Shown: positions 7,383 to 14,845 of the stretch, piece after piece
Numbering within the stretch: position 1 is the stretch's first letter
Layout of the letters: each line of letters opens with the position of its first letter
DNA from: Candidatus Omnitrophota bacterium
GTDB taxonomy: Bacteria > Omnitrophota > Gorgyraeia > Gygaellales > Profunditerraquicolaceae
NCBI GenBank assembly: GCA_030691865.1
Contig: JAUYDL010000042.1
Span: 1-18,888 of the forward strand
DNA: 18,888 nucleotides
Direction of reading: 5' to 3'
Notes under the pieces: model-generated
The model's input: only the letters and a program-made list of their open reading frames with translations
Told to the model about the DNA's origin: nothing
The model's database searches: none
Program-made: the position numbers and the translations under genes

Positions 7383-8138
7383 ATGTTGAGCAAACGCATC
7401 ATTCCATGTTTGGATATTAAAGAAGGCCGCGTAGTTAAGGGGGTAAAATTCCTCCGGCTGCGTGATGCTGGGGATCCGGTAGAGGTGGCCAGGGCCTATG
7501 ATGAGCAGGGTGCCGATGAGCTGGTATTTTTGGATATTACTGCTAGTTTTGAAAATAGAAAAACTTTGGTGGAGCTGGTTGAAAAAATCGCCGGGAATAT
7601 TTTTATGCCCTTTACGGTTGGCGGAGGCATAGGAGAAATTGGCGATATCCGTAATCTTTTAAATGCCGGAGCGGAAAAGGTTTCGGTTAATACTCAAGCA
7701 GTAAAATTTCCGGAGTTAATCAGTGAGGCAGCAAAAAGATTCGGCAGCCAGTGCATCGTAGTGGCGATCGATGCGAAAAAACAAATTGATCACTGGGAGG
7801 TATTTATTAACGGCGGCCGGACGCCTACGGGCATCAATGCTTTGGTTTGGGCAGAAAAGGTAGCCAGGCTTGGCGCAGGGGAAATCCTCCTGACGAGTAT
7901 GGATTGCGATGGAACCAAGGATGGTTATGATTTGGAGTTGACCCGGGCGATTACCCAAAAAGTAAATATTCCGGTCATTGCCTCCGGTGGGGCGGGGTGC
8001 TTAGAGGATTTTTATAATGTTTTTGTAAAGGCCAATGCGGATGCGGCTTTAGCGGCTTCACTTTTTCACTACCAGGAGTTTAGTATTAAGCAGGTAAAGA
8101 GTTATTTAAAAGAAAGAGGGGTAGCGGTAAGAATATGA
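7383..8138 (+). CDS. hisF: Imidazole glycerol phosphate synthase, cyclase subunit
   Basis: HisF joins ammonia from HisH to PRFAR and cleaves it into imidazole glycerol phosphate and AICAR, which returns to purine synthesis. The 251-residue barrel has both catalytic aspartates in context: RIIPCLDIKEGRVVKGVKF (first) and LLTSMDCDGTKDGYDLEL (second). Other family blocks are DELVFLDITAS, FTVGGGIGEIGDI, KVSVNTQAV, VVAIDAK and VIASGGAGCLEDF. Length is typical. The start ATG at 7383 lies directly after a T-run ending a long hairpin, and no Shine-Dalgarno sequence is visible; MLSKRIIPCLD is the standard N-terminus, so the start itself is not in doubt. The stop overlaps hisI as ATGA. How hisF is expressed after this hairpin is an open question. 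Confidence 0.98.
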   Translation: MLSKRIIPCLDIKEGRVVKGVKFLRLRDAGDPVEVARAYDEQGADELVFLDITASFENRKTLVELVEKIAGNIFMPFTVGGGIGEIGDIRNLLNAGAEKVSVNTQAVKFPELISEAAKRFGSQCIVVAIDAKKQIDHWEVFINGGRTPTGINALVWAEKVARLGAGEILLTSMDCDGTKDGYDLELTRAITQKVNIPVIASGGAGCLEDFYNVFVKANADAALAASLFHYQEFSIKQVKSYLKERGVAVRI

Positions 8139-8476
8139 AAAAAATAAATTTTAAATTAGGGAGTTTAAAGTTTGATAAGAATGGACTGATACCGGCAATT
8201 GTCCAGGATTATAAGGATAAAGAAGTATTGATGTTGGCTTATATGAATAAGGAATCTCTACGCCGTACTTTTAGCCAAGGAAAAACTTGTTTTTGGTCGC
8301 GTTCAAGAAAAGAGTATTGGGTTAAGGGTTTAACCAGTGGGCATTTTCAGTTTGTCAAATCTATTGCTTATGATTGCGATCTGGATGCGCTCTTAATTCG
8401 GGTGCGGCAAATTGGCAAAGCCTGTCACACTGGCAATAGAAGTTGTTTTTATAGAACAATAGGGGGCAAAAAATAG
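8135..8476 (+). CDS. hisI: Phosphoribosyl-AMP cyclohydrolase
   Basis: HisI opens the purine ring of phosphoribosyl-AMP, the third step of histidine synthesis. The 113-residue protein holds the zinc and magnesium motifs: DCDLDALL (Asp80, Asp82, Asp84) and GKACHTGNRSCF (Cys97 and Cys104 with Cys81 as zinc ligands). Upstream blocks MLAYMNKESLRRT and CFWSRSRKEYWVKGLTSGH are typical. It is the cyclohydrolase only; the PR-ATP pyrophosphatase domain (HisE) that is often fused to its C-terminus is absent, and no hisE is in the window. It overlaps hisF by four bases and is the last gene of the his cluster here. Confidence 0.98.
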   Translation: MKKINFKLGSLKFDKNGLIPAIVQDYKDKEVLMLAYMNKESLRRTFSQGKTCFWSRSRKEYWVKGLTSGHFQFVKSIAYDCDLDALLIRVRQIGKACHTGNRSCFYRTIGGKK

Positions 8477-8477
8477 G

Positions 8478-8488
8478 GTAGGTAGTAG
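8478..8488. repeat. Short GTAGGTAGTAG copy between hisI and trpE
   Basis: The string GTAGGTAGTAG sits one base after the hisI stop. It matches, in the opposite orientation, CTACTACCTAC-like strings in the hairpin before hisF and in the signal-peptide region of the SurA-like gene. It is short, so chance is possible; the repeated location at gene borders makes a shared repeat family more likely. Confidence 0.45.
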
Positions 8489-8502
8489 AACAGTATTTAT
8501 TC

Positions 8503-9981
8503 ATGTATAAACCAGATATTAAAGAATTCTTAAGGTTGTCAAAAAAAGGGAATGTTATTCCGGTCTACAGAGAGATTAATGCAGACCTGGATACTCCGGT
8601 TTCTGCCTTTTTAAAAATGGAGAAAGGGGATTATTCTTTTCTCCTGGAATCTGTTGAAGGCCAGGAAAAGATCGCCCGTTATTCATTCCTAGGTACAAAT
8701 CCTGGCCTGATTTTTAAAAGTAAGGGAAGACATATAGAAATTATTTATCCAGAGAATAATAAAAAAAGGAGTTTTATTACCCGGGGTTCGCCTTTAGATG
8801 AGATTAAAAAAATAATGCGGGATTTTCGTAGCGTAGAGGTAGCGAGCCTGCCGCGTTTTTATGGCGGCCTGGTGGGTTATATCGGGTATGATACGGTAAG
8901 GTTCTTTGAGAATATCCCGGATAAGAATAAGGATTATCTAAAAATTCCGGATACACTTTTGATTTTGACTGACACGCTTTTAATTTTTGACCGGTTTAAT
9001 CATACGATCAAGATTTTAAGCAATGTTATTTTACCAAAAAACTCTACTCTGCTTAAGAAAAAGCAACTTTACCAAAAGGCAATTAGAAAGATTGAGGCAA
9101 TTCACAGCAATTTTAATAAGTTCATTATTTCACAAGATGGCAGGCGTGAAATTGGCCAGTTGCGCGTAACCAGCAATCTTAAGCAGCCGGAATTTGTCCG
9201 GATGGTTAAACAGGCCCAAGCGTATATAAAACAGGGTGATATTATCCAGGTAGTTTTATCGCAGCGTTTTAAGGTTAAAACACAAAAAAATGATTTTGCG
9301 ATCTATCGGTCCTTACGCAGCCTTAATCCTTCACCCTACATGTATTATCTGAAACTTAAGGATTTTTCTATCGTGGGTTCAAGCCCGGAGATGCTTGTGC
9401 GCAGCGAGAATGGTTTAGTCCAGACACGTCCGATTGCCGGCACGCGCCGGCGCGGAAAGAACCAAAAGGAGGATCGCGCCCTGGAGAAAGAGCTCTTGGC
9501 TGATGAGAAAGAGAGAGCCGAACATCTGATGTTAGTAGATTTAGGCAGGAATGATTTAGGCCGGATTAGCAAGCTGGGCCGGGTTAAGGTTGATGATTTT
9601 ATGCGCGTAGAAAAGTATTCTCATGTTATGCACTTAGTCAGTGAGGTAAGCGCTGTACTTGACAAAAAAAAGTTTGATATCTATGATGTATTAAAAGCAG
9701 CATTTCCTGCTGGTACGGTCTCCGGAAGCCCGAAGATCCGCGCCATGCAGATTATCGATGAGCTGGAGAATTTAAGGCGCTCGTTGTATGCCGGGGCAAT
9801 TGGTTATTTTAGTTTTTCGCATAATTTGGATACTTGCATTGCCATCCGCACAATACTACTCAAGGATGGTTTTGCTTATGTGCAGGCCGGCTCAGGGATT
9901 GTCGCTGACTCTGTTGGGCAGAAAGAATATCAGGAATCAGTGAATAAAGCTAAGGCTATGATTGAAGCAATTAAAAAATAA
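8503..9981 (+). CDS. trpE: Anthranilate synthase component I
   Basis: TrpE converts chorismate and ammonia to anthranilate, the first step of tryptophan synthesis; ammonia normally comes from TrpG. The 492-residue length is typical. Visible blocks: LLESVEG near residue 47 (the Leu-Glu-Ser motif of the tryptophan feedback site), GGLVGYIGYDTVRFFE, GDIIQVVLSQRF, SIVGSSPEMLVR, QTRPIAGTRRRG, AEHLMLVDLGRNDLGRI, MHLVSEV, AAFPAGTVSGSPKIRAM, and the C-terminal AGSGIVADSVGQKEYQES of the chorismate-binding fold. The LLES motif and N-terminal domain favour TrpE over PabB. There is no trpG or other trp gene next to it; the neighbours are hisI and rpsP. The ATG at 8503 has no clear Shine-Dalgarno sequence, and a GTAGGTAG string lies in the short upstream gap. 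Confidence 0.96.
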   Translation: MYKPDIKEFLRLSKKGNVIPVYREINADLDTPVSAFLKMEKGDYSFLLESVEGQEKIARYSFLGTNPGLIFKSKGRHIEIIYPENNKKRSFITRGSPLDEIKKIMRDFRSVEVASLPRFYGGLVGYIGYDTVRFFENIPDKNKDYLKIPDTLLILTDTLLIFDRFNHTIKILSNVILPKNSTLLKKKQLYQKAIRKIEAIHSNFNKFIISQDGRREIGQLRVTSNLKQPEFVRMVKQAQAYIKQGDIIQVVLSQRFKVKTQKNDFAIYRSLRSLNPSPYMYYLKLKDFSIVGSSPEMLVRSENGLVQTRPIAGTRRRGKNQKEDRALEKELLADEKERAEHLMLVDLGRNDLGRISKLGRVKVDDFMRVEKYSHVMHLVSEVSAVLDKKKFDIYDVLKAAFPAGTVSGSPKIRAMQIIDELENLRRSLYAGAIGYFSFSHNLDTCIAIRTILLKDGFAYVQAGSGIVADSVGQKEYQESVNKAKAMIEAIKK

Positions 9982-9986
9982 TGTAT

Positions 9987-10046
9987 CCCCCTCGCGGGAG
10001 CTCGGGGTCAATTTTTCCCCAAGCGCCGGAGGCTGGGGAAAATTGA
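9987..10046 (+). promoter_or_regulatory. Hairpin cluster with alternating C and G blocks between trpE and rpsP
   Basis: The gap contains CCCCC (9987-9991), GGGG (10004-10007), CCCC (10017-10020) and GGGG (10035-10038) in turn. The best hairpin pairs TCAATTTTTCCCCA (10008-10021) with TGGGGAAAATTGA (10034-10046), with one bulged base and a small inner GCC/GGC stem. It ends right before the rpsP ribosome site GAGGAGG. GGGGTCAATTTTTCCCC can form a competing hairpin. It may be a trpE terminator, an rpsP leader structure, or a worn repeat of the GGGG...CCCC type. Confidence 0.55.
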
Positions 10047-10058
10047 GGAGGCAATACC

Positions 10059-10304
10059 ATGGCAGTACATATTCGTTTAAGAAGGATCGGTAAAAATCCT
10101 AAGGGTAAACCGCATTTTCGGGTTACTGTTTTTGATGAGCGTATGGGCCGGGATAGCCGGATAATTGAAGAGTTGGGTTACTATAAACCGACAACCGGGG
10201 TCGCGGTGCTCAAGAAAGAGCGTATTGCCGACTGGGTAAAGAACGGCGCGCAACTATCCGTAACCGTAAAAAGTTTATTGAAGAAATTAAATAAAGGAGC
10301 CTAA
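10059..10304 (+). CDS. rpsP: 30S ribosomal protein S16
   Basis: S16 is a small primary-binding protein of the 30S subunit body. The 81-residue protein begins MAVHIRLRRIGKNPKGKPHFRV, close to the family pattern, followed by DERMGRDSRIIEELGYYKPTT and the C-terminal DWVKNGAQLSVTVKSLL (usual form WLxxGAQPTxTVxxLL). It has a strong Shine-Dalgarno GAGGAGG about seven bases before ATG, placed directly after a hairpin. In many bacteria rpsP is followed by rimM-trmD-rplS; here it is followed by yajC instead, with the yajC ribosome site lying inside the end of rpsP. Confidence 0.97.
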   Translation: MAVHIRLRRIGKNPKGKPHFRVTVFDERMGRDSRIIEELGYYKPTTGVAVLKKERIADWVKNGAQLSVTVKSLLKKLNKGA

Positions 10305-10305
10305 T

Positions 10306-10584
10306 ATGCCACAGTCCGGTGCAGTCAGTCCTTTGGTCCAGTTTTTCCCGTTAGTCTTAATTTTTATTATTTTTTATTTTCTGTTAATCCGGCCGCAAAA
10401 ACAGAAAGAGAAAGAACATCAAAAGATGCTGGCGGGTATTGAAAAAAACGATGAGGTGGTAACTTCAGGCGGCATACATGGCACAGTCGTCAATGTAAAA
10501 GAGAAGACTTTAATTTTACGCATTGATGAGAATGTAAAGATGGAGATTGAAAAAAACAGCGTTGCCTATATTAAGAAGCCTTAA
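10306..10584 (+). CDS. yajC: Sec translocon accessory protein YajC
   Basis: YajC is a small inner-membrane protein that associates with SecDF and YidC at the Sec translocon. The 92-residue protein has one membrane segment, LVQFFPLVLIFIIFYFLLI (about residues 10-28), followed by the family signature RPQKQKEKEHQKML and a basic-acidic soluble domain containing GDEVVTSGGIHGTV-like sequence (here NDEVVTSGGIHGTVVNV) and LRIDENVKMEIEKNSVAYI. Its Shine-Dalgarno AAAGGAG overlaps the end of rpsP, one base separates the genes, and secDF follows, the usual yajC-secD-secF order. The call is firm. Confidence 0.97.
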   Translation: MPQSGAVSPLVQFFPLVLIFIIFYFLLIRPQKQKEKEHQKMLAGIEKNDEVVTSGGIHGTVVNVKEKTLILRIDENVKMEIEKNSVAYIKKP

Positions 10585-10614
10585 ACATATTATAAACAAG
10601 ATTAATTCGGGCAG

Positions 10615-10647
10615 ACAATTTAGCTTCACTATCGTTCGCTAAGTTGT
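10615..10647 (+). promoter_or_regulatory. Hairpin in the secDF leader
   Basis: ACAATTTAGC (10615-10624) pairs with GCTAAGTTGT (10638-10647), allowing one G-U pair, around a 13-base loop; a GGC/GCC pair can extend it after a small internal loop. It stands 12 bases before the secDF ATG, where no Shine-Dalgarno sequence is seen. Whether it is a regulatory leader or a decayed repeat cannot be told from sequence. Confidence 0.45.
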
Positions 10648-10659
10648 GGCCTCATTAAA

Positions 10660-12864
10660 ATGGAAAGAAAGCTGATTTATAAAATATTGCTGATCTTAGG
10701 GGTGGTGGGGTTATGTGCTTATTATACCTTTCCTTTAGATAAGCGTATTAATCTGGGCCTGGATTTGCAAGGCGGGATGCATCTTTTACTTAAAGTTGAC
10801 ACTAGCCATCTTGAGGGTCAGGGTAAACTTGATGCAACTGACCGGGCAGTCGAGGTAATTCGCAACCGCATTGACGAGTTTGGGGTCAGGGAAACTTCCA
10901 TTCAAAAACAAGGTGAAGATGAGATTGTGGTGCAGCTTCCCGGGATTACTGACCGTGAGCGCGCCATTGAGTTGATTGGCAAAACCGCGATGCTGGAGTT
11001 TAAAGTTGTTTCTAATGATGCCGGAAAGCTCAAAGAGGCAATTGACGGAACAATTCCAGAAGGGTTTGAGTTAAAATATACTCTGGATGAGAATGAGCCG
11101 TTGTTGCTTGAGAAACAGGCGGTATTAGTGGGGGATGCCTTAACGAATGCGATGGTGCGTTTTGATCAGAGCCAGTTTAATGAGCCGATTGTCGCTTTGC
11201 AGTTTAATGCTGCCGGAGCCAAGAAATTTGCTGAAGTCACCGCCTCTAACGTCGGTAAGCGCCTGGCAATTGTCCTGGATGGTAAAGTGCAGTCAGCCCC
11301 GCGGATCAGGGAGGCAATTCCTTCGGGCGAGGCAGTGATTACCGGTAGGTTCGATGTCCAAGTGGCGCAGGATTTAGCGCTTGTTTTAAGGGTCGGGGCA
11401 TTACCTGCTCCGATGCATGTCGAAGAAGAAAGAACTGTCGGCCCGCTCTTAGGCCAGGATTCTATAAATAAAGGAGTAAAAGCTGCTCTGGTTGGCTGCG
11501 CATTAGTCTTTATTTTTATGGCGGGTTATTATCTTTTAGCCGGCCTGATAAGCGATATTGCGCTTTTATTAAACTTGATTGTGATTCTCGGAGGTTTAGG
11601 TTTATTGCCGGTGCTTTTTCCGGGGATTTCAGCAACTCTAACCTTGCCGGGTATTGCCGGTATTGCCTTATCTCTAGGTATGGCAGTAGATGCCAACGTT
11701 TTGATTAATGAGCGAATTAGAGAGGAGATTACTGCCGGCAGGAATTTACGTGCGGCCATTGGCAATGGTTATGGCCGTGCCTTTAGCGCGATATTTGATT
11801 CCAACCTTACCACTTTAATTGCGGCATTTTTGTTGTTTCAGTTTGGAACAGGGCCGATTCGTGGTTTTGCGGTTACTCTGACCATTGGTTTAATCGCCAG
11901 CATGTTTACCGCCATTGTGGTTACGCGGGTGATATTTGAGCTCCTGCTTAATTTGGGCTGGGTTAAGAACTCTTTACCGATGCTTAAATTAATCGGAGAG
12001 ACTAAGCTGGATTTTATTGCTAAGAGGAAAATATTTTATGCCATATCAATCATTGTAATTACGGTTGGGCTTTTTTCATATTTTAAGAAAGGCCCGGCCG
12101 CCTACGGGATTGATTTTGCCGGGGGGCAACTTCAGGAATATAGTTTTAAGAATCCTCCTGCAATGGATAAAGTGCGCCAAGTGTTAAAAGATATAAATTT
12201 GGCGGATGCAAGTATTCAGCAGTTTAAAGATAGCCCCAAGGTGGTTTTGATTAGAACTTCAGAGGATAAAAATCAGGTATTAACCAATAAACTAAAAGAT
12301 GCTTTTCCGAGTGAGGATATCCAGATATTAAGAATTGAGCGGGTTGGCCCGGTTGCCGGTAAGCATCTTAAAACCAAAGCGGTGTTAGCTTTGATCTGGT
12401 CATTGGCGGGGATTCTAATTTATGTGGGTTTCAGGTTTAAACATATAAACTTTGCTATCGCAGGCGTAATCGCTCTTATCCATGACGTGTTGGTGGCCTT
12501 GGGATTTTTAGTGGTTACTAATCGCCAGATCGATCTCTTAAGTATTACTGCCTTTCTGACTATCGCCGGTTATTCGATTAACGATACCATTGTTATTTAT
12601 GACCGCGTGCGTGAAAATGCGCGCCTTTATCGAAAACTTTCTTTAGGAGAACTGATTAACTTGAGCGTAAATCAAACTCTGGGCCGGACACTGCTTACTT
12701 CCGGGGTTACGCTGCTGGTGGTTATTTCTTTCCTGTTTTACGGTGGCGAGGTCTTGAGCAATTTTTCTTTTGCTCTATTTGTGGGATTTATTTCTGGCGT
12801 GTATTCCACAATTTTTATTGCTTCTCCGTTAGTGCTTGCCTGGAGCCGTAAGGATATTAAATAA
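10660..12864 (+). CDS. secDF: Protein translocase subunits SecD and SecF, fused
   Basis: SecDF uses the proton gradient to pull proteins across the inner membrane after SecA-driven translocation. The 734-residue protein is a SecD-SecF fusion. SecD part: N-terminal membrane helix, INLGLDLQGGMHLLL, the large periplasmic domain with VEVIRNRIDEFGVRETSIQ, and LPGIAGIALSLGMAVDANVLINERIREE, the conserved acidic helix. SecF part begins near residue 445 with its own membrane helix, YGIDFAGGQLQEY, RIERVGPVAGKHLK and AGYSINDTIVIYDRVREN. The helix pattern fits the usual twelve membrane segments. Fused SecDF is known from Bacillus and several other phyla, so this is normal. It follows yajC. The ATG at 10660 lacks an evident Shine-Dalgarno sequence. 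Confidence 0.98.
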   Translation: MERKLIYKILLILGVVGLCAYYTFPLDKRINLGLDLQGGMHLLLKVDTSHLEGQGKLDATDRAVEVIRNRIDEFGVRETSIQKQGEDEIVVQLPGITDRERAIELIGKTAMLEFKVVSNDAGKLKEAIDGTIPEGFELKYTLDENEPLLLEKQAVLVGDALTNAMVRFDQSQFNEPIVALQFNAAGAKKFAEVTASNVGKRLAIVLDGKVQSAPRIREAIPSGEAVITGRFDVQVAQDLALVLRVGALPAPMHVEEERTVGPLLGQDSINKGVKAALVGCALVFIFMAGYYLLAGLISDIALLLNLIVILGGLGLLPVLFPGISATLTLPGIAGIALSLGMAVDANVLINERIREEITAGRNLRAAIGNGYGRAFSAIFDSNLTTLIAAFLLFQFGTGPIRGFAVTLTIGLIASMFTAIVVTRVIFELLLNLGWVKNSLPMLKLIGETKLDFIAKRKIFYAISIIVITVGLFSYFKKGPAAYGIDFAGGQLQEYSFKNPPAMDKVRQVLKDINLADASIQQFKDSPKVVLIRTSEDKNQVLTNKLKDAFPSEDIQILRIERVGPVAGKHLKTKAVLALIWSLAGILIYVGFRFKHINFAIAGVIALIHDVLVALGFLVVTNRQIDLLSITAFLTIAGYSINDTIVIYDRVRENARLYRKLSLGELINLSVNQTLGRTLLTSGVTLLVVISFLFYGGEVLSNFSFALFVGFISGVYSTIFIASPLVLAWSRKDIK

Positions 12865-12869
12865 ATCTA

Positions 12870-12914
12870 GGGGACGGTTCTATTTTTTAAATTTAAAAAA
12901 ATAGAACCGTCCCC
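12870..12914. repeat. GGGGACGGTTCTATTTTTT inverted repeat between secDF and mfd
   Basis: Perfect 19-base arms, GGGGACGGTTCTATTTTTT (12870-12888) and AAAAAATAGAACCGTCCCC (12896-12914), flank a 7-base centre AAATTTA. It begins five bases after the secDF stop and ends 14 bases before the mfd ATG. The arms are nearly identical to those at 4755-4807. Mfd-like sequence begins directly beyond the right arm. Confidence 0.92.
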
Positions 12915-12928
12915 GTGATTTTAATAAC

Positions 12929-14845
12929 ATGCTATTTAGATCGCTTAAATTATATCTTAATCAAGAGCTTAATTTAGAAGTTTTCTCTGCTGCTTTGGTT
13001 GATTTTGGTTATGGCAGGCAAGAGCAGGTTTCTGCGGAGGGTGATTTTAGCCGCCGCGGCGGAGTTATTGATATCTTTCCGATTTCTTTTGAGCTGCCCA
13101 TTCGTATTGAGCTAGATAATGAAAAGATAGTTTCCATTAAGGCCTTTGATCCTTCCAGCGGCCAGTCGCTCTGGCAGCATAATATTGTGATTATCCTGCC
13201 CTTTAAAAAATCCTCAAGCATCCGCAGCGCTGTATTTAACGAAGAGTTCCCTTTAAAAAATTTTCTGGATTTAAATATCGGTGACTTTGTGGTGCATAGC
13301 CAGCATGGTATAGGCAAGTTCCAGGGCATGCAAAAGGTTAAATTAAAAGGCGCACTTAAAGATCATCTGGTGATTGAGTATGACCGTAATGAAAAACTTT
13401 ATGTGCCGATTGATGCTATGCATTTGGTGCAAAAGTATATTGCTTTTTATACACGTAAGCCTAAGCTTTATCGCCTGGGTAATAAGGAGTGGCAAAGAGT
13501 TAAGGAGCGTACGCGTAAGGGGATTGCCAAGTTAGCCTGGGAGCTGTTGAGCTTGCAGGCGATACGTTTGGCAAGCACAGGCTTTAAGTTTTCTGTGGAT
13601 ACAGAGTGGCAGGCGGATTTTGAGAAAACATTTCCATATCTAGAAACTCCGGATCAGATTAAAGCTACCTGGGAGGTTAAGTTTGATATGGAGTCATTGA
13701 AGCCTATGGATCGGCTGCTTTGCGGAGATGTGGGGTATGGGAAAACCGAGGTAGCCATGCGTGCAGCTTTTAAGGCGGTGATGGATAATAAGCAGGTGGC
13801 TTATCTGGTTCCGACCACGATTTTAGCTGAGCAGCATTACAAAAATTTCACCGCACGTCTGGCAAATTTTCCCGTAAATGTGCAGATGCTTTCTCGTTTT
13901 AGAACTAAAATCCAGCAGAACGAAATTGTCAAAAATTTACACCAGGGTAGTGTGGATATTGTTATTGGTACACATCGATTGCTTTCGCCAGATGTAAGCT
14001 TTAAGGACCTGGGTTTAGTGATTGTTGATGAAGAGCAGCGTTTTGGCGTTAAGGCCAAGGAACAATTAAAAAAACTTAAAAACACCATTGATCTCCTGGT
14101 CCTGACCGCTACGCCTATTCCGCGTACTTTATATATGAGCCTGATGGGGGCAAAAGATTTTTCGGTGATTAATACTCCTCCCCAAAATAGGTTGCCTATC
14201 AAAACGGTTGTGGTAGAATATGACGCAGATTTGGTAACCCAGGCAATTAAGCGCGAGCTGGCACGTCAGGGTCAGGTATTTTTTCTGCATAACCGCATCC
14301 TGGATTTAGAAAAGATTAAGGATAAGATTACCAGGAATTTACCTGCTGGCGTGCGCATCAGTATTGCTCACGGCCAAATGCCCGCTAAGCTGCTGGAACA
14401 AATAATGTCGGATTTTATTTCCGGCGAAATTGACATCTTAGTTTCTACGATGATCATTGAATCCGGAATTGATATACCTAATGCCAATACGATTATTGTC
14501 AATAATGCGCAGATGTTTGGATTAAGCGATTTGCATCAGCTGCGCGGCAGGGTAGGTAGATTTAATCGGGCCGCCTACGCCTATTTTATGATTCCTAACA
14601 ATCATAGTGCGGTTTTAGAAATTGATGCCAAGAAGAGGTTGCAGGCGATCCAGGAGTATAGTGATTTGGGCGCGGGTTTTAATATCGCTATGGAGGACCT
14701 GGAGATTCGTGGTGCCGGCAATCTCCTGGGCCAGGAGCAACACGGATTCATCACTGCCGTAGGGTTTGATCTTTATTGTCGTTTATTAAAAGAAGCAATT
14801 GCTAATTTTAAGAAAGCAGGTGTTTTTGATGAAACGCATAATTAA
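12929..14845 (+). CDS. mfd: Short transcription-repair coupling factor (Mfd lacking several domains)
   Basis: Mfd recognises stalled RNA polymerase, pushes it off DNA and recruits UvrA. Full-length Mfd is about 1,100-1,200 residues; this one has 638. Residues about 25-80 (FGYGRQEQVSAEGDFSRRGG, VIDIFP, IRIELDNEKIVSIKAFDPSS) match the UvrB-like domain 2 that binds UvrA. Residues about 115-175 (GDFVVHSQHGIGKF, EYDRNEKLYVPIDAMHLV) are the CarD-like RNA-polymerase-interacting domain. Then comes the RecG-like translocase: GDVGYGKTEVA (Walker A), DEEQRFGV, TATPIPRTLYMSL, STMIIESGIDIPNA, LRGRVGR, and EIRGAGNLLGQEQHG. Domains 1a, 1b and 3 and the C-terminal domain 7 are missing. There is no Shine-Dalgarno sequence; an in-frame stop at 12902 inside the repeat bars an earlier start. 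It overlaps the next gene by 17 bases. Confidence 0.92.
   Translation: MLFRSLKLYLNQELNLEVFSAALVDFGYGRQEQVSAEGDFSRRGGVIDIFPISFELPIRIELDNEKIVSIKAFDPSSGQSLWQHNIVIILPFKKSSSIRSAVFNEEFPLKNFLDLNIGDFVVHSQHGIGKFQGMQKVKLKGALKDHLVIEYDRNEKLYVPIDAMHLVQKYIAFYTRKPKLYRLGNKEWQRVKERTRKGIAKLAWELLSLQAIRLASTGFKFSVDTEWQADFEKTFPYLETPDQIKATWEVKFDMESLKPMDRLLCGDVGYGKTEVAMRAAFKAVMDNKQVAYLVPTTILAEQHYKNFTARLANFPVNVQMLSRFRTKIQQNEIVKNLHQGSVDIVIGTHRLLSPDVSFKDLGLVIVDEEQRFGVKAKEQLKKLKNTIDLLVLTATPIPRTLYMSLMGAKDFSVINTPPQNRLPIKTVVVEYDADLVTQAIKRELARQGQVFFLHNRILDLEKIKDKITRNLPAGVRISIAHGQMPAKLLEQIMSDFISGEIDILVSTMIIESGIDIPNANTIIVNNAQMFGLSDLHQLRGRVGRFNRAAYAYFMIPNNHSAVLEIDAKKRLQAIQEYSDLGAGFNIAMEDLEIRGAGNLLGQEQHGFITAVGFDLYCRLLKEAIANFKKAGVFDETHN

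Noticed and set aside
8503..9981. trpE as pabB or an isochorismate synthase
   Set aside because: The LLES feedback motif, N-terminal domain and length fit TrpE better.
14799..14828. TTG start for the SurA-like protein at 14799
   Set aside because: It would add a charged stretch before the signal peptide; ATG at 14829 has a better ribosome site and a normal signal peptide.
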